Shown: in pieces, positions 1-8,487 of the stretch
Layout of the letters: each line of letters starts with the position of its first letter
Numbering within the stretch: position 1 is the first letter of the stretch
Assembly (NCBI GenBank): GCA_024693325.1
Contig: JAILLA010000100.1
Location: forward strand, 1-64,000
DNA from: Solobacterium sp.
GTDB lineage: Bacteria; Bacillota_I; Bacilli_A; Erysipelotrichales; Erysipelotrichaceae
Length of the DNA: 64,000 bases
Direction: 5' to 3'
Translations under genes and position numbers: made by a program
Notes under the pieces: model-generated
Told to the model about the DNA's origin: nothing
Seen by the model: the letters and a program-made list of their open reading frames with translations, nothing else
The model's database searches: none

Positions 1-238
1 GACAGCAGCTGATATTACAGCAACCATCAACAAGACAACACCGCTCGAACTTGATACGCATTATGAGATCGTGGGCTATACGAACAACATCAAGAAGGGC
101 ACAGCGAAGGTAACATTCCGCGGTAAAGGAGAATACGGCGGTGAAAAGACCGTGTCCTTCAAGATCGATCCAAGGAATATCGAATACTACTGGCAGGGTG
201 CTTTCAACTTCTTCAGCAGTCTATTCGGTAATGATTGA
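1..238 (+). CDS. C-terminal end of a surface protein with Ig-like repeat (partial)
   Basis: Only the last 78 codons lie in the window; the reading frame is open from base 2 and stops at TGA 236-238. The visible residues contain the stretch GTAKVTFRGKGEYGGEKTV, typical of bacterial Ig-like or adhesin repeat domains that end in a 'GTAxVTxxGKGxYxGxKTVxFxI' strand pattern. After the repeat come about 20 residues and no LPXTG anchor. Such proteins are usually large, secreted and cell-surface bound. The size, signal peptide and anchoring mode of this one cannot be judged from here. Confidence 0.6.
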   Translation, partial: TAADITATINKTTPLELDTHYEIVGYTNNIKKGTAKVTFRGKGEYGGEKTVSFKIDPRNIEYYWQGAFNFFSSLFGND

Positions 239-264
239 TCATCAGTAAATCAGTCACAACAAAG

Positions 265-290
265 CCAGGCCGGACCGGTCTGGTTTTGAT
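265..290 (+). terminator. Rho-independent terminator of the surface-protein gene
   Basis: CCAGGCC (265-271) pairs with GGTCTGG (277-283) around a five-base loop, with one G-T pair, and is followed by TTTT. It lies 27 bases after the stop codon. Confidence 0.7.
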
Positions 291-321
291 TCTGACAGTT
301 AAATACTTAAGAACTGAACGG

Positions 322-350
322 TTTCTGTACTGACCGCAATATAGTAAAAT
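322..350 (+). promoter_or_regulatory. Probable sigma-A promoter of the LURP-one-type gene
   Basis: TTTCTG (322-327), a 17-base spacer and TAAAAT (345-350). The next gene starts 70 bases downstream. Confidence 0.45.
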
Positions 351-420
351 GTGTTAAAGAATTCATATTGATATAAGTTTTATCGTATGAACATAAACGT
401 ATTGAAAGGATAAAAAGCAT

Positions 421-1035
421 ATGGGATTTCTGTCAGATTTGATAAAGCTTGGAGAAGCGGTCAGCGGTGGGATCAACAAAACCGCAGATGATCTCAGCAA
501 GACTACCATCGATGACTACGGTACACCGGAATACACATTGTATACAGCATTAAAACTGGCTGATCTTCACAGCAGGATCAACATTACGAATGAGGAAGAT
601 AACCTCCGGTACTATACAAAGTCGAGCATTATTACGATCACTGGAAAGACTGACATCATGGACGCAGAAGGAAACGTTGTCGCTCATCTGGAGAAGAAAC
701 CGATCAGTCTGCACGAAACGCATTATGTAACGATGGCTGACGGGACACATTTCACGCTGTCAAATGAACTGTTTCACATCGTAGATGATATTACGAGGAT
801 CGATGAACTGGGCTGGCAGCTGCGCGGCAATTTCATCGGACTGACGTTTAATCTGCTGGATGAAAACAGTGAACCGATCGCTACAGTCAGAAAACAGATG
901 GTCTCCATCCATGACAAATACTGCATCGATATCTATCAGCCGGAACTTGAACCGGAAGTGGTAGCGATCGTGATCCAGCTGGAAAAGATGCTGGAAGACC
1001 GTCGTCAGAATCAGAGTCATAATTCCAATGAATGA
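421..1035 (+). CDS. LURP-one-related / YxjI-type protein
   Basis: A 204-residue cytoplasmic protein with no signal peptide. From about residue 60 it shows the alternating short-strand pattern of the LURP-one/tubby-like beta-barrel fold, as in Bacillus YxjI: 'MDAEGNVVAHLEKKPIS', then 'LDENSEPIATVRKQMVSI' and 'YCIDIYQPE' near the C-terminus. The first 40 residues are an extra helical segment. The family is widespread and its biochemical function is not established; a lipid or small-ligand binding role has been suggested from the fold. An AAAGGA ribosome site lies about 13 bases before the ATG. The gene stands alone between terminators, with no functional clue from its neighbours. Confidence 0.65.
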   Translation: MGFLSDLIKLGEAVSGGINKTADDLSKTTIDDYGTPEYTLYTALKLADLHSRINITNEEDNLRYYTKSSIITITGKTDIMDAEGNVVAHLEKKPISLHETHYVTMADGTHFTLSNELFHIVDDITRIDELGWQLRGNFIGLTFNLLDENSEPIATVRKQMVSIHDKYCIDIYQPELEPEVVAIVIQLEKMLEDRRQNQSHNSNE

Positions 1036-1066
1036 TCCTGCATTCAGTTATTATCAGTAAGGACAG

Positions 1067-1120
1067 AAAAACGGAACAGTACAGATCAATCAATATTTGA
1101 TCCTGTATCGTTCCGTTTTA
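1067..1120. terminator. Bidirectional terminator between convergent genes
   Basis: AAAACGGAA (1068-1076) pairs with TTCCGTTTT (1111-1119), with further inner pairing around 1081-1107. A/T runs on both sides let it serve the plus-strand gene ending at 1035 and the minus-strand gene ending at 1129. Confidence 0.8.
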
Positions 1121-1128
1121 TTCATGGA

Positions 1129-1887
1129 TCAGTGTCCTGCAGACAGGTTTGTATAAGTCATACCGTTGATGTCATTTACCTGACCGTCATCATAGTATGA
1201 GAGTGTCAGCTGATGATCGTTGGTTTCATCACGCCAGATGAATCGCGCATCGGTCAGTTTGTCGCTGACTGTGCCTTTGATCTCATAAGGTTCTCCAAGG
1301 ATCTCAATGAGCTGCTTCGGAGTGACATTCCAGAAATCAATTCCGTTTGAGAAGACCATACCTTCCTGATCCTGAACGCCAACGATCACGCATTCTTCAA
1401 ATGCAGCATCTTCATCTGTCGGATTATAGAGCAGGTAAGCAAGCTGACCGCCGGTTTTTCCATAGTAATTTGTGATGATGCGTCCATATGCTCCGGCCTG
1501 GAATACTTCCGGGTCTTTGACTGATTCATGTGTCTCATCTGCGAGCTGACTTGCTTTCTGGATACTTATATACTGGGTGCTGACATCACCGTATGTCGTC
1601 GTACCGAGAACGACCTGCTGACCGCCGGCCGTATATGTATCAAAACCGGCAAACGCTGCAGGATCTGTATATGGTCCATGCGCCTCAGGTTCAGGTGTTT
1701 TAGTGGGAACAGGTGTCGGTGTTGGTGTCTGAGCGGGTGCTTCTGATGGGGAAGGCTGAGCAGTTTCCTGAACCTGATCAGGTACTGCTGATGGCTCCTG
1801 TTCTTTGGCAGGACTGCTGCAGGCAGTGAAGGATGCCAGGGTGACGGCAGATATGAACAGTCTGGCTGTTTTCTTCATGTAATTCAT
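1129..1887 (-). CDS. Lipoprotein with Pro/Thr-rich linker, unknown function
   Basis: A 252-residue predicted lipoprotein. The N-terminus is KK-R followed by a hydrophobic stretch ending in SFTAC, so Cys23 is the likely lipidated residue. Residues about 24-75 are a low-complexity linker rich in Pro, Thr, Glu and Gln (repeated TPTP and PTKTPEPE), which usually spans the wall. The remaining roughly 175 residues form a globular domain that I do not recognise; it ends with many short polar strands. The start at 1887 is supported by AGGAG eight bases upstream; the in-frame Met4 has none. Transcribed divergently from the oxidoreductase gene at 2148. Confidence 0.7.
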   Translation of the reverse strand: MNYMKKTARLFISAVTLASFTACSSPAKEQEPSAVPDQVQETAQPSPSEAPAQTPTPTPVPTKTPEPEAHGPYTDPAAFAGFDTYTAGGQQVVLGTTTYGDVSTQYISIQKASQLADETHESVKDPEVFQAGAYGRIITNYYGKTGGQLAYLLYNPTDEDAAFEECVIVGVQDQEGMVFSNGIDFWNVTPKQLIEILGEPYEIKGTVSDKLTDARFIWRDETNDHQLTLSYYDDGQVNDINGMTYTNLSAGH

Positions 1888-1920
1888 TTTTTTATCTCCT
1901 GATATCGTCGTTTAACATAT

Positions 1921-1947
1921 GGGAATCACTGTTTGCGGAGTGATCCC
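1921..1947. repeat. Inverted repeat in the lipoprotein leader region
   Basis: GGGAATCACT (1921-1930) is matched by AGTGATCCC (1939-1947) across eight bases, with one base unpaired. It lies about 35 bases upstream of the minus-strand lipoprotein start and could be an operator or an mRNA hairpin. No T-run follows it on either strand. Confidence 0.35.
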
Positions 1948-2089
1948 GAAGACAGTTGTTTCATACTGACAGATATTGTTATATCACTTTATACATATGA
2001 ATTCAAAAACGGTATGTCATCTGTCTGCAAAGCTGAACATATAATGATGGCTGCTGGCTGTCATCGATTATTTTATATACGGGACAATT

Positions 2090-2107
2090 TTGTTAAATGT
2101 ATAACAA
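2090..2107 (+). promoter_or_regulatory. Rex-like operator upstream of the flavin/Fe-S oxidoreductase
   Basis: TTGTTAAATGTATAACAA is an 18-base near-palindrome. It matches the Rex (NADH/NAD+ sensor) consensus described for clostridia, TTGTTAA-N4-TTAACAA, at 13 of 14 defined positions. It lies 40 bases before the ATG at 2148 and overlaps the probable core promoter: the left arm could supply the -35, with a TATTAAAAT -10 region at 2115-2123. Binding of Rex at low NADH would be expected to block initiation. No rex gene is in the window. Confidence 0.55.
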
Positions 2108-2147
2108 ATTCTTGTATTAAAATGATATTGGAGTATATGGAGGAGAT

Positions 2148-4946
2148 ATGATTCCCAAATATTTAGAGAATTACATGTTCAATGAAAGGGATTTTTTCAA
2201 TGAGGACTATGTCTGCACTGATCCCGAAAAAGAACAGTTGGTGAAGCAGCTTGCTAATCTGATCACCGATGACATCCAGATCCACAGCCCGAAAGATGTT
2301 GATGTACATCTCCCGGATTTCTGGATCCTGGACCGCCTGCTGACTAAAGAGCAGGTACGTTTCATGCTGTCTTTCAAGAAGAAGAGAGTCGTAAAGCTTC
2401 TGCCGGAACAGATGGCAGAACGCAACAACATGACACCGGAAGAAGCAGAAAAAATGGCGATGGATATCTGTGAGATCGGTCTCATGGAATTCGACCGTGA
2501 GAATCCTGAACACCGCCGTCAGTATTTCATTCCGAAATGGGTCGTCGGTTCCGGCGAATACATGATGATGACGTCCAGGCTTCTGAAAGATCATCCTGAA
2601 GTAGCTACATTCTTCAACTACGCTTCCAGCGTACCGGTAGGAAAAGTTGCCAGATTCGTTCCTCAGGGAGGCGGCGGACTCGGCATGCATGTTATTCCTG
2701 TCGAGAAAGCGATCGAACACGTATCGGAATCCGTCAGTGTCGAACATCTGTCGCACTGGCTGAAGAAGTATGACAAGTTCTGCGTCGACGTCTGTTCCTG
2801 CCGCAGACAGCAGGCAATGCGCGGCGAAGGTGTCGGCGATATCGAAGGATACATGTGTCTGGCTGTCGGCGACATGGCAGAGTACATTGTCGAAACACGC
2901 AAAGACGCTTATTACATTACGTATGACGAAGTGATGGAGATCCTGGAACGTGCCGAAAAGAAGGGTTACGTACACCAGATCACGAACCTTGACGGCGAAG
3001 ACAAGATCGTCGGTATCTGCAACTGCTCTCCGGGCACCTGCAACGCGATCCGTACATCACAGCTCTTCAACACACCGAATATGTCTGCTTCCGCTTATCG
3101 TGCTCATGTTGAGACAGATAAGTGCGTTGCATGCGGCAAGTGCGTTGAGGTCTGCCCTGTAGGCGCCGCAAAACTTGGACAGAAGCTCTGTCTGAAAGAC
3201 GGCTCCAAGATCGAATATCCGAAGACAGAACTTCCCGATGCGCAGAAGTGGGGACCTGACAAGTGGAACAAGAACTTCCGTGATGACGCGAAGCTCAACG
3301 TTTATGAAACAGGTACTGCACCCTGCAAGACTGCTTGTCCTGCCCACCTGGCAGTACAGGGCTACATCCGCATGGCTGCCGAAGGCAGATATCTGGATGC
3401 CCTCAAGCTGATCAAACAGGATAACCCGTTCCCTGCAGTATGCGGCATGGTCTGCAACAAGCGCTGTGAAGAACGCTGCACAAGAGGAACGATCGACCGT
3501 CCTGTCGCGATCGACGAGATCAAGAAATTCATTGCATTACAGGAACTCAATGCTGAGAGCCGTTATGTACCGGAATGCTACAACGATGTAGGCGAACAGT
3601 GGGATGACTACAAGATCGCTGTCATCGGTGCGGGTCCTGCCGGACTCTCTGCTGCTTACTATCTCCGTAAGCAGGGCTATCCTGTAACGGTCTTTGAAAA
3701 AGAAGAAAAACCGGGCGGCATGCTGAGATACGGTATCCCGAACTTCCGTCTTGAGAAAGACGTTATTGATGCTGAGATCGAAGTCATCCGTATGATGGGT
3801 GCTGACATCCGCTGCGGTGTTGAAGTCGGCAAAGACATCACGATCGAAGATCTGCGTAAAGAAGGCTACAAGGCATTCTATGTTGCCATCGGTATGCAGA
3901 CAGGCAGAAAAGCCAATATCCCGAATGAGGAATATGCTGTCAGCGGCGTTGACTTCCTGAGAGAAGCCAACAAGACATGCAGTGATTCCATCCTGCATGG
4001 CAAGACAGTCGTTATCGGCGGCGGAAACGTTGCGATCGATGTTGCAAGAACAGCTCTCAGAGCCGGTGCATCCGATGTTGAGATGTACTGTCTGGAAGGA
4101 CCGGATGAAATGCCGGCAGCCAAGGATGAGATCGCTGAAGCAAAAGAAGAAGGCATCGCGATCAAGAACTGCTGGGGTCCGAAGGAAGTCCTGGTCGAAG
4201 ACGGAAAGATCAAGGGCATCGTTATGAAGCACTGTGTCCAGGTCTTTGATAAAGACGGTAAGTTCAATCCTGTCTATGATGAGACTGAACTGAAGACTGT
4301 TGAATGCGAACATGTTCTCATGTCCATCGGACAGGCTGCTGTATGGGGCGACCTGCTCAAAGGAACAAAGGTCGAAGTACGTCCTAACACGACAGCAGTT
4401 GCCGATCCTGTTACATGCCAGACTGCTGAAGAAGATATCTTCGTCGGCGGTGATGTATTCAAGGGTGCGAGATTCGCGATTGACGCGATCTCCGAAGGCA
4501 GAGAAGGATATGTTTCCATCAACCGTTATGTCCATTATGGACAGAGCCTGACGATCGGCCGTGACCTGCGTGAATTCAAGGAACTCGACAGGGATGATAT
4601 CCTGGTCGAATCCTATGACAACGCACAGCGTCAGGTACCCGGATTCAAGCCCGGTGATGCTGCACATACATATGAAGACCTCCGTCTCGCTCTGACAGAG
4701 GAACAGGTACGTGCAGAAGCAAACCGCTGCCTCAAGTGCGGCGCGTCCATCGTTGATGACAACCGCTGCATCGGCTGCGGTCTGTGCACGACACGCTGTG
4801 AATTCGACGCGATCCACCTGACAAGAGATGTACCGAATGCTTCCCGTATGTATACTGCTGAAAACGGCAGACTCAAGGCGATCCTTCCCAATATCGCTGC
4901 CCGCGGGATCCGTATTCTCAAGAACAACATCAAGCAGAAGCTGTAA
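2148..4946 (+). CDS. GltD-like FAD/NAD(P) oxidoreductase with N-terminal Fe-S module and C-terminal ferredoxin motif
   Basis: A 932-residue composite redox protein. Residues 1-300 form an uncommon N-terminal region with Cys clusters (CVDVCSC near 214, ICNCSPGTC near 290). A 4Fe-4S motif [12 protein letters not shown] starts at Cys326. Residues from about 390 to 850 resemble the glutamate synthase small subunit and the NfnB family: the CxxxCP...C Fe-S region, the FAD Rossmann motif [13 protein letters not shown] and the NAD(P) motif [15 protein letters not shown] final [12 protein letters not shown] motif gives another 4Fe-4S site near residue 870. No GltB partner is adjacent, so glutamate synthase activity is not implied; electron transfer between NAD(P)H and ferredoxin or another acceptor is inferred. 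GGAGGA lies just before the ATG. A Rex-like site suggests NADH control. Confidence 0.75.
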   Translation: MIPKYLENYMFNERDFFNEDYVCTDPEKEQLVKQLANLITDDIQIHSPKDVDVHLPDFWILDRLLTKEQVRFMLSFKKKRVVKLLPEQMAERNNMTPEEAEKMAMDICEIGLMEFDRENPEHRRQYFIPKWVVGSGEYMMMTSRLLKDHPEVATFFNYASSVPVGKVARFVPQGGGGLGMHVIPVEKAIEHVSESVSVEHLSHWLKKYDKFCVDVCSCRRQQAMRGEGVGDIEGYMCLAVGDMAEYIVETRKDAYYITYDEVMEILERAEKKGYVHQITNLDGEDKIVGICNCSPGTCNAIRTSQLFNTPNMSASAYRAHVETDKCVACGKCVEVCPVGAAKLGQKLCLKDGSKIEYPKTELPDAQKWGPDKWNKNFRDDAKLNVYETGTAPCKTACPAHLAVQGYIRMAAEGRYLDALKLIKQDNPFPAVCGMVCNKRCEERCTRGTIDRPVAIDEIKKFIALQELNAESRYVPECYNDVGEQWDDYKIAVIGAGPAGLSAAYYLRKQGYPVTVFEKEEKPGGMLRYGIPNFRLEKDVIDAEIEVIRMMGADIRCGVEVGKDITIEDLRKEGYKAFYVAIGMQTGRKANIPNEEYAVSGVDFLREANKTCSDSILHGKTVVIGGGNVAIDVARTALRAGASDVEMYCLEGPDEMPAAKDEIAEAKEEGIAIKNCWGPKEVLVEDGKIKGIVMKHCVQVFDKDGKFNPVYDETELKTVECEHVLMSIGQAAVWGDLLKGTKVEVRPNTTAVADPVTCQTAEEDIFVGGDVFKGARFAIDAISEGREGYVSINRYVHYGQSLTIGRDLREFKELDRDDILVESYDNAQRQVPGFKPGDAAHTYEDLRLALTEEQVRAEANRCLKCGASIVDDNRCIGCGLCTTRCEFDAIHLTRDVPNASRMYTAENGRLKAILPNIAARGIRILKNNIKQKL

Positions 4947-4970
4947 TCAGAGATACAACCGAAAGAATAT

Positions 4971-5002
4971 GCTGTCCGTTCATTGGAGCGGGCAGCTTTT
5001 TT
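4971..5002 (+). terminator. Terminator of the oxidoreductase gene
   Basis: GCTGTCCG (4971-4978) pairs with CGGGCAGC (4989-4996), followed by six T residues. Confidence 0.8.
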
Positions 5003-5077
5003 GCATGATCATTCATTTCGGTGAACGGATATGATGTTATGATGAAAAAGGCTTATGCATAACAGGAGGGGCCGGGT

Positions 5078-5398
5078 ATGTATCAGTTATCAAAGAAGGA
5101 TTGGAAGCTGTTCAGGGAAAAACTTCCCGATTGGCAGGAGCACTATATGGAACAGCTGATCAAAGGATATCTTGAACTGCTGAGTTCTGACGGAAGAGCT
5201 TCCGACCGTTTCTGGGAACTTGACGAGCGGATCAGCACTGACCGGAGACATCCGGGAGTGATCGTGAAAATGTCCAAATCCGATGCGGTTTTTATATTAG
5301 CCCGGCTGTACAGTGATCAGGTCATCACGGATCAGGATCTGGAAGGATTCAGCCAGGAACTGATCGATAAAGTCAGAACACTGACAGAAAAGGACTGA
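5078..5398 (+). CDS. Small conserved protein of unknown function
   Basis: A 106-residue, mostly helical, soluble protein beginning MYQLSKKDWKLFREKLPDWQ. Proteins of this size and pattern (DWKLFR...WQE.YM..L...Y..LL, then RHPGVIVKMSKS) recur in Firmicutes. I recall some carrying the label 'multidrug transporter', which cannot be right because there is no membrane segment. Function unknown. An AGGAGGGG ribosome site precedes the ATG and the gene has its own terminator. Confidence 0.6.
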   Translation: MYQLSKKDWKLFREKLPDWQEHYMEQLIKGYLELLSSDGRASDRFWELDERISTDRRHPGVIVKMSKSDAVFILARLYSDQVITDQDLEGFSQELIDKVRTLTEKD

Positions 5399-5401
5399 CA
5401 G

Positions 5402-5425
5402 ATGCCCGTTATGGGCATTTTCATT
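5402..5425 (+). terminator. Terminator after the small conserved gene
   Basis: ATGCCC (5402-5407) pairs with GGGCAT (5413-5418) around a five-base loop, followed by a T-rich tract. Confidence 0.6.
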
Positions 5426-5543
5426 TGCGCAGAATAAATGGATGAAGATCTGCCATGAGAACTTCATCAAATCTTAAACAGTTATCATGTTTCTTCTTAA
5501 ACGTGACCCGTTATACCATATAACCATCGGAGGGGATAACAAT

Positions 5544-6242
5544 ATGCCGAATATACTGATCTGTGATGATGAGAAAGACATCGTCAACGCATTGAAGATC
5601 TATCTGGCTGATCCGGACTATACGATCTTTGAAGCATATAACGGTAAAGAGGCACTGGATGTGCTCAGACATCATGACATCCATCTGATCTTGCTGGATA
5701 TCATGATGCCGGTCATGGACGGGATCTCTGCCATGGCTCATATACGTGAAACAAGCAATGTACCGATCATCATGCTGACGGCGAAAAGTGAGGACACAGA
5801 CAAGATCCTCGGGCTGAATGTCGGAGCGGATGACTATATTACCAAACCGTTCAATCCGCTGGAGGTATCTGCCCGCGTCCGTTCCCAGCTGCGAAGATAT
5901 CTGAAGCTCGGAAGCGGTATGACCAGACCGGAAATACTTGTCAACGGAGGGATCGAAGTCAATGACCGGACAAAAGAAGTGCTTGTGGATGGTGAAGAGA
6001 TCTCACTGACACCGAAGGAATATGAGATCCTGAAGCTGCTGATCTCCAATCCCGGGAAAGTTTTCTCACCTCGTGAGATATACGGGATCGTATGGAAGGA
6101 AAAACCATACGGCGCGGAGAATACGGTAGCTGTTCATATCCGTCATCTGCGTGAAAAGATCGAGATCAATCCGGCAGAACCAAGATATATCAAAGTTGTA
6201 TTCGGTCAGGGATACCGGATGGAAGGGGACAGAAGATCATGA
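5544..6242 (+). CDS. OmpR/VanR-type response regulator
   Basis: A 232-residue DNA-binding response regulator. The receiver domain (residues 1-120) has the acidic pair D8-D9, the phospho-acceptor D52 in LILLDIMMP, and the T and K switch residues (MLTAK, ITKPF). Residues about 135-230 are a winged-helix effector domain (LTPKEYEILKLL and VAVHIRHLREKIE). The start at 5544 is chosen because GGAGGGG lies seven bases upstream; an earlier in-frame ATG would add 19 residues absent from the family. It overlaps the sensor kinase by four bases (ATGA), so the two are translationally coupled. The target genes are not evident. Confidence 0.88.
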   Translation: MPNILICDDEKDIVNALKIYLADPDYTIFEAYNGKEALDVLRHHDIHLILLDIMMPVMDGISAMAHIRETSNVPIIMLTAKSEDTDKILGLNVGADDYITKPFNPLEVSARVRSQLRRYLKLGSGMTRPEILVNGGIEVNDRTKEVLVDGEEISLTPKEYEILKLLISNPGKVFSPREIYGIVWKEKPYGAENTVAVHIRHLREKIEINPAEPRYIKVVFGQGYRMEGDRRS

Positions 6243-8182
6243 AACGGTTTTTCAGAACGATCATCGGAAAAGCACTGCTGTTTATCGTATGCGTTGCTGC
6301 AGCAGTCACTCTGATCGCAGGAACATGTGCTGCCGTATATATCCTTGGAAACGGTTTAAGTTTTTATCAGAATACTGAACAGGAACTCAAGGACAGCAGC
6401 GAACAAAGGATCGCCAGCGGTCCTGCATATGACTGTATGAATTCATATCTGTATGAAGGATCTTATTCCTATGACGGAGGATGCAGGATCTATCAGGACG
6501 GTATTATCATATACAGATCACAGGGAGAAGAACCCGACAGCAAACGCTACTACTACTTTGACCTGGCTGCTGAGAAACATAAAGATGAAATTGATCCGGG
6601 ATCAACCTGGTATCATATCTATGATTCCTCTGAAGTCTCGGCGGCAGATCAGAATACTGATTATTATACGGTCAGGATCGTCCTGAATGAGACATCCAGA
6701 GAAGTCATGAATATCCGGGCCTCAGAGTACATCATCGATCTGTTATGGCAGATCAGATATGCGGTCTACGGGATCATCCCGGCAGCGCTGATCATCATGG
6801 TCTTCTGCTTCATTGAGTTGATGAAAGCTGCCGGACATCGTCCTGATACAGAGGAAATCTATCCCGGACCGCTGTATAAAGTGCCGTTTGATCTCATTAC
6901 AGTCGTTTCTCTCATATTCGGGATCACCTTACTGGCTGTTATTATGAGTATCAGCAGAGGCATTGATCTTTATGAATTCACGGGAGCAGGTGCAGTCGGT
7001 ATCCTCGGTCTGATCGTCGGGATTGGTCTATGCATGAGAGCGGCTGTCCGTATCAAACTCCATACATTTATTGAAAACAACATCTGCTGGATGATCCTGA
7101 TGATCCTGTGGAAATGGTGTCTGAAGTTCTGGGAGCTGCTGAAGAAACTCTTCCGGTTCAATATGGAACTGTTAGGCAATCTCCCCCTGATGTGGAAGAC
7201 ATGTGTCTTCCTTGCGGTGATCTGTTTCCTGGAGGCTGTTGTGATCGTTGTGACAAGACGCTCTGTGGAATTTGAGATCCTTCTGTTCCTGATGGAAAAG
7301 ATGCTGCTGGTACCCGCTGTCCTGTACTTTGTTCTCTGCCTGCAGAGGCTGAAAAGAGGCGGTACGGCTCTGGCTGAAGGTGATCTTTCCTACCAGACTG
7401 ATACAAAAGGACTGTTCTGGGAACTGAAGGAGCATGCGAATGATCTCAACAGGATCGCGGGCGGTATGGCCATTGCTGTGGAAGACAGGATCAGGAGCGA
7501 ACGGATGAAGACGGAACTGATCACGAATGTCTCTCATGATATCAAGACACCGCTGACATCGATCATCAACTACGCATCCCTGATCAGTGAGGAAAAATGT
7601 GAAAATGATAAGATCACTGAGTACTCGGAAGTGCTGGTCAGGCAGTCGGAAAAACTGAAACGGCTGATCGAAGACCTTGTGGAAGCTTCCAAAGCATCGA
7701 CCGGCAACCTTGATGTGATCCTTACCCCGTGTGACGCATCAATATTCCTTGCCCAGGCGTCTGGAGAATACGAAGAAAAACTGAATCAGGCAGAACTCAC
7801 ACTTGTAACAAAACAGCCTGATAAGAAGATCATGATCATGGCTGACGGTAGAAGGATGTGGCGTATCTTCGATAACCTGATGAACAATATATGCAAATAC
7901 GCACAGCCGGGTACACGAGTCTATCTGTCTCTGGAAGAAACAGACGGACAGGCGGTGATCTCGTTTAAAAACACATCCAGGGAAGAACTGGATATGTCTG
8001 AAGAAGAACTGATGGAACGATTTACGAGAGGGGATTCATCAAGAAATACAGACGGTAACGGACTTGGACTGTCGATCGCCCGGAGTATGGCAGAGCTGCA
8101 GAACGGTACGCTGAATATATCGATCGATGGAGATCTGTTTAAGGCGGTGCTGAGATTCCCGGTGATCAGGCAGCAGGCATAA
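6239..8182 (+). CDS. Membrane sensor histidine kinase
   Basis: A 647-residue kinase partnered with the preceding regulator. Residues 11-36 form a membrane segment, followed by an extracytoplasmic domain of roughly 125 residues. Several more hydrophobic segments follow (about 168-195, 217-240, 247-270, 317-340 and 347-372), making an unusually long multi-pass input region. The transmitter has the phospho-acceptor His433 in NVSHDIKTPLTSI, an N-box (FDNLMNNICKYA) and a G-box (GNGLGLSIARSM). No clear HAMP domain is visible between the last membrane segment and the dimerisation helix. The architecture recalls gut-Firmicutes kinases near VanS or cell-envelope stress sensors. The signal is unknown, and no transporter or target gene is adjacent. 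Confidence 0.85.
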   Translation: MKRFFRTIIGKALLFIVCVAAAVTLIAGTCAAVYILGNGLSFYQNTEQELKDSSEQRIASGPAYDCMNSYLYEGSYSYDGGCRIYQDGIIIYRSQGEEPDSKRYYYFDLAAEKHKDEIDPGSTWYHIYDSSEVSAADQNTDYYTVRIVLNETSREVMNIRASEYIIDLLWQIRYAVYGIIPAALIIMVFCFIELMKAAGHRPDTEEIYPGPLYKVPFDLITVVSLIFGITLLAVIMSISRGIDLYEFTGAGAVGILGLIVGIGLCMRAAVRIKLHTFIENNICWMILMILWKWCLKFWELLKKLFRFNMELLGNLPLMWKTCVFLAVICFLEAVVIVVTRRSVEFEILLFLMEKMLLVPAVLYFVLCLQRLKRGGTALAEGDLSYQTDTKGLFWELKEHANDLNRIAGGMAIAVEDRIRSERMKTELITNVSHDIKTPLTSIINYASLISEEKCENDKITEYSEVLVRQSEKLKRLIEDLVEASKASTGNLDVILTPCDASIFLAQASGEYEEKLNQAELTLVTKQPDKKIMIMADGRRMWRIFDNLMNNICKYAQPGTRVYLSLEETDGQAVISFKNTSREELDMSEEELMERFTRGDSSRNTDGNGLGLSIARSMAELQNGTLNISIDGDLFKAVLRFPVIRQQA

Positions 8183-8205
8183 TGGTCATTCATAATTGTC
8201 TGTTG

Positions 8206-8236
8206 GAAAAGCGCATTGATATGCGCTTTCTTTTTA
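8206..8236 (+). terminator. Terminator of the two-component operon
   Basis: AAAAGCGCAT (8207-8216) pairs with ATGCGCTTT (8221-8229) around TGAT, and a run of T follows. Confidence 0.75.
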
Positions 8237-8314
8237 CAATATTTTACTGAGATGCATTTATTGTAATGTTTTTATACTGTGATGAGCGGCATGAGTATTA
8301 ATGACTTTAATTGT

Positions 8315-8328
8315 TGATAACGTTGTTA
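8315..8328 (+). promoter_or_regulatory. Weak cre-like / LacI-type operator upstream of glgA
   Basis: TGATAACGTTGTTA matches the catabolite-responsive-element consensus TGWAARCGYTWNCA at 11 of 14 positions and contains the inverted arms ATAAC/GTTAT. It lies about 100 bases above the glgA promoter. The rest of the 305-base gap 8183-8487 holds only the terminator and the promoter. Confidence 0.3.
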
Positions 8329-8415
8329 TTGATCTTTTCTGTCTGTTTAAAGATGTTCGTTTGATATGTCGGAGCGGGATATCCTAAAAAGTCGCGAAAG
8401 AATCATTTTGTTTCA

Positions 8416-8442
8416 TTGAAATGAATGGTCAGATGATACAAT
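8416..8442 (+). promoter_or_regulatory. glgA promoter with extended -10
   Basis: TTGAAA (8416-8421), a short 15-base spacer and TACAAT (8437-8442) preceded by TGA, which makes an extended -10. The ribosome site AGGAGG follows about 35 bases later. Confidence 0.5.
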
Positions 8443-8487
8443 AGATACAGAATTCAAATGAAAAAAGACAATTCAGGAGGATAATCT

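Noticed and set aside
1933-2151. 72-codon open frame upstream of the oxidoreductase
   Set aside because: It has no ribosome site, crosses the Rex-like operator and promoter, and has no recognisable content.
3537-4817. 426-codon open frame antisense to the flavin/Fe-S oxidoreductase
   Set aside because: It lies entirely inside a clearly coding gene and has no ribosome site or domain; it is a codon-usage shadow. The same holds for 12055-12978 and 2163-2975 on the minus strand.
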